From assembly GCF_904424705.1 (NCBI RefSeq), contig NZ_CAJGBF010000003.1, forward strand, positions 248,001-312,000: a DNA stretch of 64,000 bases. Direction: 5' to 3'. Below, one piece after another: positions 54,755 to 63,464 of this stretch (the stretch's first letter is position 1; each line of letters opens with the position of its first letter). A program made the position numbers and the translations under genes. The notes under the pieces were generated by a model. That model was not told where the DNA came from. It saw nothing but the letters and a program-made list of their open reading frames with translations, and made no database searches. This stretch comes from Rossellomorea arthrocnemi. Its GTDB lineage: Bacteria; Bacillota; Bacilli; Bacillales; Bacillaceae_B.

Positions 54755-55333
54755 ATGATGAATCATAGTTTAATCTTAATTATAATCATGTTGCTTTCAT
54801 ACGGACTGGGCAGTATTACAGGTGCTTATTATATAGTGAAAATGCTCACTGGAAAGGATATCCGAGTGGTGGGTAGCGGAAATGTCGGGGCAACGAATGC
54901 AGGAAGGGTCTCAGGTAAGAAAGGGTTTTTATTGACTCTCCTGATTGATGCAGGCAAAGTGATTTTGGCATTGTCCTTCACATCCATAGTGATGAAGGGA
55001 GAGGCCTATTTAATCCTAAGTTCAATATTTGTATTGGTTGGCCATTTGTTTCCCTTTCAACTCGGATTTCATGGTGGAAAGGGGATTGTCGCCTATTTGG
55101 CATCTGCATTATTTCTCTGTCCGCTGAGTATTGTTGTTTTCGCCATCGTAATGGGTGGAGTATATATAATCATTAGGAAGTACACGTTATCTGGTTTTCT
55201 TTCAATGGGAACCATCCCGATAGCTGCCTATGTGATTGAGGGATCATTCACATTATCTGCAGGCTTAGTGGCTTTATTTGTGATTGTTGTAGTGTTCCAT
55301 AACCGATCATTTCATCATTCAGTCGAAACATAG
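54755..55333 (+). CDS. PlsY-like glycerol-3-phosphate acyltransferase paralogue
   Basis: A protein of about 192 residues with five or six membrane helices and PlsY motifs: VVGSGNVGATNAGRV (about 37), the KG region after RVSGKKGFLLTLLIDAGK, and FHGGKGIVAYLASALF (about 110). PlsY uses acyl-phosphate to acylate glycerol-3-phosphate at position 1. Because housekeeping plsY of bacilli lies elsewhere, next to parEC, this is likely an extra copy with a special role. ATG 54755 (or 54758) follows GGGAGCAGG. Its stop lies within the ribosome site of the next gene. Confidence 0.83.
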   Translation: MMNHSLILIIIMLLSYGLGSITGAYYIVKMLTGKDIRVVGSGNVGATNAGRVSGKKGFLLTLLIDAGKVILALSFTSIVMKGEAYLILSSIFVLVGHLFPFQLGFHGGKGIVAYLASALFLCPLSIVVFAIVMGGVYIIIRKYTLSGFLSMGTIPIAAYVIEGSFTLSAGLVALFVIVVVFHNRSFHHSVET

Positions 55334-55344
55334 GAGGCATGAGA

Positions 55345-56955
55345 ATGAAGAATCATACGCTGATATATAAAATTGCAAGCGATCAAGATGAATTCCAACA
55401 AATTTATTCGTTAAATTATGAAACATTCGTTGAAGAGATCCCTCAGCATGAAGAAAATTCCACACGTATACTGGTGGATAAATTTCACGAAGAGAATACA
55501 TATGTGATTGCAAAAGCTAAGGATGAAGTCGTAGGAATGATCGCTGTAAGATCTGAACGGCCTTTCTCATTGGATCAAAAGTTGATTAACCTGGATAAAT
55601 ATTTACCTGAGCATGCAGTTCCTTGTGAAATCAGACTGCTATCAGTGAAAAAAGCTTATAGGAGTACCAGGGTGTTCTACCAATTATGCGATCGACTAGT
55701 TTCTTATTGTTTGGAAATGGGATATACCATGGCGCTGATTTCCGGGACGGTGCGTCAGCTTAAATTATATAAGCGGATCGGCTTTCTGCCGTTTGCTGAA
55801 CTCGTTGGTGATGAGGCTGCAAGATTCCAGCCCATGTATTTGACTCGTGAAAGCTTTGAAAATTCGACAAAAGCGTTTAATCGTTTAATGATCCGAAAGA
55901 CGGAAGAAGCACCCACACAATCATTTTTACCAGGTCCTGTATCCCGTCATACAAGGGTAGAAGAGGGATTTAAAAGGGATGCATCTTCTCATAGAAGCAG
56001 TTCATTTATCCGGGAAATGGAGGAAGTGAGAAAGAGTTTGCGTGAAATGACACATGCCAATCATGTACAGTTGGCAGTGGGTACTGGCACCTTGTCCAAT
56101 GATATGGTGGCCGCCCAACTGAAAAGAATTTCAGGAAGAGGTCTCATTCTTGCAAATGGAGAATTTGGCTGCAGGTTGATAGATCACGGTAAACGATTCG
56201 GTTTATCCTATCATACAATTGAAAAGGACTGGAATGAAGAGATCACATTGGAGGAAATAGAAAACGTACTTCAATGTGATTCCGGTATAAAATGGCTTTG
56301 GACGGTCCATTGTGAAACATCAACAGGGTACTTATTCGATATCAAGAAAATTCTTTTACTTTGTCAAAAATACAGTGTTGAACTTTGTGTTGATGCATGC
56401 AGTTCAGTCGGAACGGTTCCAGTCGATTTCAAAGACGTATTCCTTGCCACTTCTGTTAGCGGAAAGGGCCTGGGTTCATATCCTGGCCTTGCCCTTATTT
56501 TCCACCGGGAAGCAATCAATCCATGTACTTCCATCCCAAGATACTTGGATGTGGGCATGTATGCTACGAACGAAAGCGTTCCTTATACTCACTCATCCAA
56601 TCTTTTAGGTGCTCTAAAAGAAGCTCTTCAGGTGGTGGACTATGAAGAATCCTTGAGAATTTCCAATAATGTAAGGGGAATGCTCACGCAAGGAGGGTTT
56701 CAAGTACTGGGGAATGAATTTTATTCTCCCGGGGTGATTACTATTGCACTAAATAGGGAACAGTGTAGTAAACATTTTGGGGATGCCTGTAAAAATAAGG
56801 GTATCTTATTAAGCTATGAAAGTGAGTACTTAATCAATAGAAATTGGGTGCAAGTAGCACTTATGGGAGCGCATATTGAACGAAGGGTTTTGAATGCAAT
56901 GACAATAATCATCAGAGAGTTTAACAGCAATATAGAGTCAAAGGTAGTGAAATGA
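55345..56955 (+). CDS. Fusion: GNAT/acyl-homoserine-lactone-synthase-like acyltransferase and class V aminotransferase
   Basis: A 536-residue protein with two parts. Residues 1-185 resemble the N-acyl amino acid synthase/autoinducer-synthase branch of GNAT (FQQIYSLNYETFVEEIPQHE, CEIRLLSVKKAYRSTRVFYQL, LKLYKRIGFLPFAELVG). From about 195 comes a complete class V PLP fold: FLPGPVSRHTRVEEGF, GTGTLSND (cofactor phosphate), VHCETSTGYLFDI, VDACSSVGTVPVDF and SVSGKGLGSYPGLALIF with the PLP lysine near 373. ATG 55345 is preferred over 55339, which abuts the AGGAGG. Its end overlaps the LtaS-like gene by 4 bases. I know no characterised enzyme with this architecture. Confidence 0.78.
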   Translation: MKNHTLIYKIASDQDEFQQIYSLNYETFVEEIPQHEENSTRILVDKFHEENTYVIAKAKDEVVGMIAVRSERPFSLDQKLINLDKYLPEHAVPCEIRLLSVKKAYRSTRVFYQLCDRLVSYCLEMGYTMALISGTVRQLKLYKRIGFLPFAELVGDEAARFQPMYLTRESFENSTKAFNRLMIRKTEEAPTQSFLPGPVSRHTRVEEGFKRDASSHRSSSFIREMEEVRKSLREMTHANHVQLAVGTGTLSNDMVAAQLKRISGRGLILANGEFGCRLIDHGKRFGLSYHTIEKDWNEEITLEEIENVLQCDSGIKWLWTVHCETSTGYLFDIKKILLLCQKYSVELCVDACSSVGTVPVDFKDVFLATSVSGKGLGSYPGLALIFHREAINPCTSIPRYLDVGMYATNESVPYTHSSNLLGALKEALQVVDYEESLRISNNVRGMLTQGGFQVLGNEFYSPGVITIALNREQCSKHFGDACKNKGILLSYESEYLINRNWVQVALMGAHIERRVLNAMTIIIREFNSNIESKVVK

Positions 56956-58805
56956 GCAGGGTGAAAGATTTCTTCTCACATTTTTTATCATTTAAGTTGG
57001 GTGGCTTTGCCATCTTTTCTCTATGGATCAAAACCGTTTTGGTATCCTTCATAGGGTTCAATCTCCATGTAGAGTCTTTTTTGGATTTATTACTCATACT
57101 ATTTAATCCAGTGGGTTCATTAATGCTATTGATCGGATTCAGCTTTTTTTTCTTTAAGAAAGTTAAGGGGGTCCTGATAGTCCTTTTGATGGGGATTGCC
57201 ACGGGGCTCCTATATGGAGATTTGCTGTACTTTCGGTTTTATTCAGATTTTGTAACGGTCCCTATTCTTTTTCAGTTTAAGAACGTTGGGGGTATCGGGC
57301 CAAGTACCTTCGAATTGATGAGCCCGTGGGATCTCCTCTTATTGGTTGATATCATCCTTGCCGGATGGTTATTAAAGAAGATGGGGAAAGAATCGGTCAC
57401 TGTATCACGAAGATGGAAGTTTACCTATCTCGAATTAAGTGTAGCATTAATACTGATTACTATTGTAATGGGTTTGGTGAAATCCCCCTATTTATTCGCC
57501 GAGTCCTATGACAGAGAACAAATGGTCAAATCCGTTGGACCATACAATTATCACCTGTACGATATCGGGATTGCTGCAACGAACCCATTTTCACATCTTC
57601 TTGCGAGCAAATCTGATACGGAGACATCCTTTAAGTATATAAAATCAACGAAGAAAGACCCATCGGCACTATTTGGGGCTGCCAAAGGGAAAAATTTGAT
57701 CTTAGTCAGCATGGAATCTACTCAGAACTTCGTCATAAACGAAAAAGTTAATGGAAAAGAAATTACTCCGTTTTTAAATTCCTTGATTAAGGACAGTTTT
57801 TATTTTAGTAATATATACGACCAGACCGCCCAGGGCAAAACGTCGGATGCAGAATTTATGATTGATACGGGATTGTACCCTTTATCAAGCGGGTCGGCTT
57901 TTGTGAGGAAACCAGATAATGTATACAAAAGCCTTCCTCATATCCTGAGAAAAAGAGAAGATTATTATGCAGCTGTATTCCATGGGAATGACCGGACATT
58001 TTGGAACCGTGAAATGATGTATGAGACGCTGGGGTACGATCGCTATTTTTCCAAGAGGGATTACTCAGTAACTGAAGAAAATTCGGTTAATTATGGGATT
58101 AAAGACATTCCATTCTTTCAACAGACAATTTCCCACCTGGAGAAGGTACCACAGCCATTTTATACTCGACTCATTACGCTGACGAACCACTTCCCTTTTT
58201 TATTGGAAGAGGGTGATCAACTCATCGATAAAGGATCTACGAGTGAGGATGTAGTAAATCGATATGTTACAACCGTCCGTTATGAAGATGAAGCGATCAA
58301 GACATTATTTGAAAACCTTAAAGCAAACGGGATGTATAAGAATACGGTTGTGGTCCTTTATGGAGATCATTACGGAATTTCCGAAAAATATGAACAAGGC
58401 GTGTTTGAACTATTGGATCAGAAGGATACCCCAGTCAACCATGCTAAGCTTCAGCAGGTACCATTGATCATCCATGTTCCGGGTGAAGAAGCAAGAACGA
58501 TTGAAACCAATGGAGGGGAGATCGATATTCGGCCGACTATACTACATTTATTGGGAATCGAATCGAAGGATACTCTCTCGTTTGGTCACAGTCTGTTTAC
58601 CCGTAGAGAAGATCATCCCGTCATTTTCCGGGATGGGGATTTCATAACAGAGAAGTATGTTTTTCAAGACAATGTTTGTTACAGTAAAAAATCTGAGGAA
58701 CCTGTCAGTGAATCATTATGCGAACCATTTAAGGAAACGGTAAGAAAAGAGTTGAGGATGTCAGATGATATTCTATACGGGGATTTAATGAGGTTCCTTG
58801 AATAA
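56952..58805 (+). CDS. LtaS-like phosphoglycerol transferase (sulfatase family)
   Basis: A 617-residue protein with five N-terminal helices (to about 185) and an extracellular sulfatase-fold domain. LtaS hallmarks are visible: LVSMESTQNFVI (Glu about 254), QGKTSDAEF (nucleophilic Thr about 296), FHGNDRTFWNREMMY, ITLTNHFPF and LYGDHYGISE (Asp-His about 470). LtaS polymerises glycerol phosphate from phosphatidylglycerol; relatives act as primases or transfer glycerol phosphate to other acceptors. The coupled start (ATGA) after the fusion gene points to a joint pathway. Terminator 9 bases after the stop. Confidence 0.92.
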   Translation: MSRVKDFFSHFLSFKLGGFAIFSLWIKTVLVSFIGFNLHVESFLDLLLILFNPVGSLMLLIGFSFFFFKKVKGVLIVLLMGIATGLLYGDLLYFRFYSDFVTVPILFQFKNVGGIGPSTFELMSPWDLLLLVDIILAGWLLKKMGKESVTVSRRWKFTYLELSVALILITIVMGLVKSPYLFAESYDREQMVKSVGPYNYHLYDIGIAATNPFSHLLASKSDTETSFKYIKSTKKDPSALFGAAKGKNLILVSMESTQNFVINEKVNGKEITPFLNSLIKDSFYFSNIYDQTAQGKTSDAEFMIDTGLYPLSSGSAFVRKPDNVYKSLPHILRKREDYYAAVFHGNDRTFWNREMMYETLGYDRYFSKRDYSVTEENSVNYGIKDIPFFQQTISHLEKVPQPFYTRLITLTNHFPFLLEEGDQLIDKGSTSEDVVNRYVTTVRYEDEAIKTLFENLKANGMYKNTVVVLYGDHYGISEKYEQGVFELLDQKDTPVNHAKLQQVPLIIHVPGEEARTIETNGGEIDIRPTILHLLGIESKDTLSFGHSLFTRREDHPVIFRDGDFITEKYVFQDNVCYSKKSEEPVSESLCEPFKETVRKELRMSDDILYGDLMRFLE

Positions 58806-58814
58806 AAGCATGTA

Positions 58815-58850
58815 AAGAACCCCCGGCTAGGAAGTAGCCGGGGTTCTTCA
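58815..58850 (+). terminator. Terminator after the LtaS-like gene
   Basis: AAGAACCCCCGGCTA pairs with TAGCCGGGGTTCTT around GGAAG. Confidence 0.88.
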
Positions 58851-59122
58851 TGTAAGAAGGGCCTCTGTTAATAACTATAATATAATTATGTAAACAGTCG
58901 AGGTTAAACTTATTCAATATCCTCCCCTTGAAAGACAACCCCCATTGATTCCTATAACACCAATATTCATCAAATACTTTTTCTGGGAGCACTTTGCACA
59001 TTTTTTTGTCTGTTTGGTGAAGTCGTGACAATACTGATCCCAAGGAATACAGCAAGTAGTAGAAATGTACTTCTTTTATAATAAGTGTCATAGTTTAAGG
59101 GGGAAGGGTGCAGGATTGCCCA

Positions 59123-59160
59123 TAGAAAAAGAGCTTAGGCGAAATCCACTAAGCTCTTTA
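59123..59160 (-). terminator. Terminator of the KinB-like gene (minus strand)
   Basis: On the minus strand AAAGAGCTTAG pairs with CTAAGCTCTTT and ends in a T run; the gene stops at the base of the stem. The 270 bases between this and the LtaS terminator hold no recognisable gene. Confidence 0.8.
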
Positions 59161-60435
59161 CAAGGAATCATTATTTAGGAAAAGTGGCAGCTTTATTTTC
59201 ACAACACTTCCCTTATTCAATTCACTTTCGTATTCAATCATTCCCCCCATTTCACGTATTAGCTTATTTGTCACCATGCTCCCCAATCCGGTACCTTTGG
59301 TTTTGGTCGTATAAAAAGGTAACCCGATTTTCTTTAATTCATCTCCGGTCATTCCCTTCCCGTTATCCGAGATAATGATGATGATAGATTGTGAGAAGGG
59401 GTCTTCTTTTAGACTGATCGAAATTTCGCCTTGATCTTCGATGGATTCGATTCCATTCTTAATGACGTTCATAATTGCTTGCTTCATATGGTCCTCATCA
59501 CCCTTAATATAATGGGAACCGGTCCCGTGAAAGACAATGGATGTGTTGGAGTAGGCTGCAAAAGGTATTAACAAATCCACACAGTCCCGAATGATGTTTT
59601 CGAGGTTTAGCCTGGATAATTGGAATCCACTCGGTTTGGCTACATTCAGGTAATCCGATATTATTTTGTTCGTTCGATCCAATTCATTCAGAATGAGGGG
59701 GGAATAGCGCTTAAATCGTTCATCCTGTGAATCTTCACTTAGATGCTGAATGAACCCTCTTACAGTTGCAAGGGGATTGCGGATCTCATGGGCAATGGAA
59801 GCTGCCATTTGCCCGACCATATTCAATTTATCCAGGTATACCATTTCTTCTATTTGTTTATTAGTGCGGATTAAATGTTCGATGATAAAAACCAAAGCCA
59901 AAAATGTAAAGTAAAAGATAGTAAAATACGTAAAATAAAATGGCAAATGCAGAATTGGGATAAACACATTTATGATGACGATGTAAATGATGGCATGTAT
60001 GAGAAAGATAATGGTACTCCCCAGTAATTTATACTTTGTCTTCAATAGCATTTTACGAAAGACTATGCCAATCACAAATGGCAGCACCGAAACAGCTATA
60101 CCAACGGCAACGTATGGACCACCGATAAAATAGCGGAAAATGATGACACAGCAGAGTACAATCGAGCCTGACAAGAAGCCCGCATAAATGGTCACGATTA
60201 AAATAGCGATCATCCGTAAGTCGAAATGGGTCTCCCCGAGGGTTTCGATCGGATACAACATACATAATAGAGCACCGAATGATGCGACCAGTCCATAAGT
60301 TATCTTATGTTTGAATGCTGCTTCCTGTTTTTCTTTAAAAGGAAACAATACATTTGCATTATAAGTAAAAGAAAATAAAATTGTAATATTGACCAGTAGT
60401 GCTTTGATTAATGTAATCAAAAGAAAAGCCTCCAA
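59158..60435 (-). CDS. KinB-like multi-pass sensor histidine kinase
   Basis: A 425-residue kinase: six membrane helices (1-195) of the 5TM-LYT type, a HisKA domain with AASIAHEIRNPLATVRG (His about 215), and an ATPase domain with NVIKNGIES, ISDNGKGM and TKGTGLGS (the last residue of the G2 box is Ser, not Leu). Layout and length match KinB (428 residues) of B. subtilis, which lacks a PAS domain and phosphorylates Spo0F. No response regulator is adjacent. ATG 60435 with GGAGGCTTTT upstream. A sporulation role is inferred. Confidence 0.85.
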   Translation of the reverse strand: MEAFLLITLIKALLVNITILFSFTYNANVLFPFKEKQEAAFKHKITYGLVASFGALLCMLYPIETLGETHFDLRMIAILIVTIYAGFLSGSIVLCCVIIFRYFIGGPYVAVGIAVSVLPFVIGIVFRKMLLKTKYKLLGSTIIFLIHAIIYIVIINVFIPILHLPFYFTYFTIFYFTFLALVFIIEHLIRTNKQIEEMVYLDKLNMVGQMAASIAHEIRNPLATVRGFIQHLSEDSQDERFKRYSPLILNELDRTNKIISDYLNVAKPSGFQLSRLNLENIIRDCVDLLIPFAAYSNTSIVFHGTGSHYIKGDEDHMKQAIMNVIKNGIESIEDQGEISISLKEDPFSQSIIIIISDNGKGMTGDELKKIGLPFYTTKTKGTGLGSMVTNKLIREMGGMIEYESELNKGSVVKIKLPLFLNNDSL

Positions 60436-60544
60436 AAATACTACTTAACTTAGGAGCAACTATCGCTCCCAGCTCGTACAAACATGAACATACAAGTAAT
60501 AAAAATACTCCATTTTCCCGTATTAGTCAAATCTTACTATCGAA

Positions 60545-60679
60545 TGAGGGACGGACCTTAAAATCGAACCATTATTTAAACCCACTAGTCACCGAAAATG
60601 TCGTGAAACTGCATGTTTAAAGCAAATTTCAGCTCCTTAATAATGGTCGGAAAAAGGAAAGTTGAAGGTCCGTCCCTCG
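60545..60679. repeat. Inverted pair of the dispersed 11-mer (copies f and g)
   Basis: GAGGGACGGACCTT (60546-60559) and AAGGTCCGTCCCTC (60665-60678) form a perfect 14-bp inverted repeat 105 bases apart, in the 410-base gap between a divergent pair of genes. Apart from this I see only AT-rich sequence and no gene there. Confidence 0.75.
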
Positions 60680-60844
60680 CTATTTGAAGGTATTTTAGCT
60701 GGGAGAGTAGAATATATTCAGTATACAAGCCATATTTGTGAGGTTGGTTAGGAGAATGTAATGGGTGGTGTGGTATGGTGGACTGTGGATATTTCCGTCT
60801 TCAGCTGCTGATGAGTACAGTATCTTAAATGAGGAGGAAGGAAG

Positions 60845-61744
60845 ATGGAAGGTCAGATCATATATGAACCTCAGCAAGTAAAGATCATGCATAAGAAGAT
60901 TCCCCTGAAAGAAGTGGTGAAGCGGGCAATCCTGATTACGGCAGGAGCTGTAATCATGGCTGTCGGTCTTGAAATATTCCTTGTTCCCAACCAGGTAATC
61001 GATGGAGGGATCGTCGGTGTTTCAATCATGCTTTCTCACATTACGGGTATTAAGCTTGGACTTTTTATCTTCATCCTGAATATCCCCTTTTTCTTCATAG
61101 GATATAAACAAATCGGGAAAACCTTCGCTTTCTCTACGCTTTATGGCATTATCATTCTATCGATTTCTACAACTTTTTTACATCCTGTTGCAGCCTTTAC
61201 ACAAGATATTCTTTTAGCGTCATTATTTGGTGGAATTGTTCTTGGAATAGGGGTAGGGATGGTTATTCGTTACGGTGGATCACTTGACGGTACTGAAATC
61301 CTCGCGATCTTATCGAGTAAAAGACTACCATTCTCTGTCGGCGAAATCATCATGTTTGTAAATCTCTTTATTTTAGCCAGTGCAGGCTTTGTCTTTAGCT
61401 GGGATAGAGCCATGTATTCTCTACTTGCTTATTATGTAGCATTTAAAATCATTGATATTACGATAAAAGGGTTAGATGAATCAAAATCTGTTTGGATCAT
61501 CAGTGAAAACTACTCAGAAATTGGGGATGCCCTCCTGCACCGGTTAGGAAGGGGGGTCACCTATTTGAAGGGAGAAGGTGCCTTTTCAGGAGATGATAAA
61601 AAAGTAATATTCTGTGTCATCACACGTCTTGAGGAGGCAAAGTTAAAGGACATCGTCGCCGAGCATGATCCTTCCGCTTTTCTCGCTATAGCGGATATTG
61701 CAGAGGTAAGAGGAGGAAGGTTCAAGAAGAAAGATATCCATTAA
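60845..61744 (+). CDS. YitT-family membrane protein with DUF2179 domain
   Basis: A 299-residue protein: five helices (about 25-185) with VPNQVIDGGIVGVSIML and GIGVGMVIRYGGSLDGTEILAIL, the YitT consensus, and a cytoplasmic DUF2179 domain (about 215-290, GDALLHRLGRGVTYLKGEGAF, LAIADIAEVRGGRF). The family is frequent in bacilli with several copies per genome. The role is unknown. AGGAGGAAG lies before the ATG. A terminator follows. Confidence 0.9.
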   Translation: MEGQIIYEPQQVKIMHKKIPLKEVVKRAILITAGAVIMAVGLEIFLVPNQVIDGGIVGVSIMLSHITGIKLGLFIFILNIPFFFIGYKQIGKTFAFSTLYGIIILSISTTFLHPVAAFTQDILLASLFGGIVLGIGVGMVIRYGGSLDGTEILAILSSKRLPFSVGEIIMFVNLFILASAGFVFSWDRAMYSLLAYYVAFKIIDITIKGLDESKSVWIISENYSEIGDALLHRLGRGVTYLKGEGAFSGDDKKVIFCVITRLEEAKLKDIVAEHDPSAFLAIADIAEVRGGRFKKKDIH

Positions 61745-61789
61745 CACCTCTAGAAAAAAGTAGGATATAGTTGATCGATTTATAAGCGC

Positions 61790-61826
61790 AGAATATGGAA
61801 ATCTCCTGTTTCTGTGCTTTTTTATA
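61790..61826 (+). terminator. Terminator after the YitT gene
   Basis: AAGCGCAGAA pairs with TTCTGTGCTT (one G-T pair) around TATGGAAATCTCCTG and is followed by Ts. Confidence 0.8.
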
Positions 61827-62036
61827 CGTGGAAATTTCCAGAAGCAGAATGCGACCCTATTTTAAACCCACTCAGAAGGAAAGTTTATAGTGAAAAAGTT
61901 CTTATTGTCGCCTGCATTGACTTGTAGTACTATATTCTAGAATTGTTATGAGATGGGACCATTTTTTCACAATGAGGACCCTTTCCCGTAGCAGTACAAA
62001 ACATAATATCATCTTTATTAGAGGAGTAAACGATCC

Positions 62037-62858
62037 ATGGAATGTGTAATACTGATTAAAGCATTTATTCTCGGGATGGTAGAAGGGTTGACGGAGTTTG
62101 CTCCAGTATCCTCTACTGGCCATATGATTGTAGTGGACGATCTATGGATCAAATCAAAAGAAGTGTTGGGACAGTATCCAGCAAATACATTTAAAGTAGT
62201 CATACAACTAGGATCCATTTTCGCGGTAGTCATAGTATTTCGTGACAGATTTAAGGATTTATTAGGGATGAATTCCTATAGTGAAAAGAGAGCATCAAAA
62301 TTAAAAATAACACATATATTGGTTGGGTTGCTCCCAGCAGTAATCCTTGGGTTAATATTTGAGGATTATATCGATGAGCATCTCTTTTCACTAAACACGG
62401 TTCTTGCCGGCCTGGTTATCGGCGCAATTCTAATGATCACTGCAGATCTGTTACGTCCAAAAGTGAAAACCGTGGAAAACGTTGATGAAATCACCCATAA
62501 GAAAGCGTTGATGATTGGTCTCATTCAATGTTTCTCATTATGGCCCGGTTTCTCACGGTCGGGTTCTACGATTTCCGGTGGTGTATTACTTGGCTTAAGC
62601 TATCGCGCAGCATCAGATTTTACCTTCATCATGGCTGTACCGATTATGCTGGGAGCAAGTGGGCTGTCCCTCTTGAAAAATTGGATGTATTTCAATACTG
62701 AGTTCATGCCTTTTTTAGCAGTCGGGTTTATCAGTGCATTCCTGTTTGCTTATTTGTCAATCCACTTTTTCTTAAAGGCAATCAATAGAGTCAAGTTAAT
62801 TCCATTTGCCATTTATCGTCTTATTCTTGTCGGCATTATTTTAGTTGTTTATGTTTAA
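62037..62858 (+). CDS. uppP: Undecaprenyl-diphosphatase (UppP/BacA)
   Basis: A 273-residue polytopic phosphatase that regenerates undecaprenyl phosphate for wall synthesis and gives bacitracin tolerance. Motifs are GMVEGLTEFAPVSSTGHM (about 13; the usual LPVSS reads APVSS) and SLWPGFSRSGSTIS (about 169-182). Seven or eight helices. GAGGAG precedes ATG 62037. It lies just upstream of the threonine T-box promoter and probably ends without its own strong terminator; transcription may run into the T-box. Confidence 0.93.
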   Translation: MECVILIKAFILGMVEGLTEFAPVSSTGHMIVVDDLWIKSKEVLGQYPANTFKVVIQLGSIFAVVIVFRDRFKDLLGMNSYSEKRASKLKITHILVGLLPAVILGLIFEDYIDEHLFSLNTVLAGLVIGAILMITADLLRPKVKTVENVDEITHKKALMIGLIQCFSLWPGFSRSGSTISGGVLLGLSYRAASDFTFIMAVPIMLGASGLSLLKNWMYFNTEFMPFLAVGFISAFLFAYLSIHFFLKAINRVKLIPFAIYRLILVGIILVVYV

Positions 62859-62866
62859 AGTGACTC

Positions 62867-62895
62867 TTGACAGTTAGAAAATACTCCCATATAAT
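62867..62895 (+). promoter_or_regulatory. Perfect consensus sigma-A promoter before the tandem T-boxes
   Basis: TTGACA (62867-62872), 17 bases, TATAAT (62890-62895): exact consensus in both boxes and spacing. Such a strong promoter suits a gene limited by attenuation. Confidence 0.9.
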
Positions 62896-62932
62896 TTCAA
62901 TAACACTTTTATCAGAACTTGAATATACTATA

Positions 62933-63177
62933 CGAAAGCAAAGAAGAGGACATGATTCATTCAATATTCTCTTAATCAGAGAACAGGGTCACTGGCTGAG
63001 AACCCTTAAGAGAAATGTATGTTTTACCACCTCGGAGCTATTATGGAGAAGTACAGTATCCATAATCGGGAAAACCGTTATCTTACTTAAGCGAAGAGTT
63101 TAATTTTTACACTTCGAAATTAGGGTGGAACCACGACCGTACTCGTCCCTTGGTTAGGGATGAGTGCGGTTTTTTTA
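62933..63177 (+). promoter_or_regulatory. Threonine T-box riboswitch 1
   Basis: Stem I (AGAAGAGGACATGATTCATT onward, CAGAGAACAGGG), a specifier ACC within ACCACC (63026-63031), T-box core AGGGTGGAACCACG (63122-63135) and terminator ACCGTACTCGTCCCT pairing with AGGGATGAGTGCGGT plus seven Ts (63136-63177). First of two tandem copies. Confidence 0.92.
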
Positions 63178-63189
63178 ATTATATTAAAT

Positions 63190-63436
63190 AGAGCGCGAAG
63201 AAGAGGACATGAATCATTTAGGCTTTCTTACCAGAGAACAGGGCCATCAGGCTGCAAGCCCTGTAGAAAGGAAATGGTTTACCACCTCGGAGCTATTATG
63301 GTGAAATGACAGTATCCATAATCGGGAAAACCGTTATCTTACTTGAGCGAAGATCTAAGAACTTTTAGCACTTCGGAATTAGGGTGGTACCACGACCGCA
63401 TTCGTCCCTTGGTTAGGGATGAGTGCGGTTTTTTAT
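63190..63436 (+). promoter_or_regulatory. Threonine T-box riboswitch 2
   Basis: A near copy of the first: AAGAAGAGGACATGA..., ACCACCTCGGAGCTATTATGG (ACC at 63281 or 63284), core AGGGTGGTACCACG (63381-63394), terminator ACCGCATTCGTCCCT/AGGGATGAGTGCGGT with T run to 63436. Both must be antiterminated for full expression, so the response to uncharged tRNA-Thr should be steep. Confidence 0.92.
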
Positions 63437-63464
63437 ATGTGAAAATCATAAAGGAGGAACAGAA

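Noticed and set aside
54755-58805. Operon as a standard lipoteichoic acid locus
   Set aside because: Neither housekeeping ltaS nor plsY of bacilli has these partners, and the aminotransferase fusion has no role in known LTA synthesis.
48299-60677. The 11-mer family as a CRISPR-like array
   Set aside because: Copies are kilobases apart, in both orientations, with no regular spacers and no cas genes.
62867-63103. 78-codon frame upstream of the threonyl-tRNA synthetase
   Set aside because: Covers the promoter and first T-box, so the open frame is incidental.
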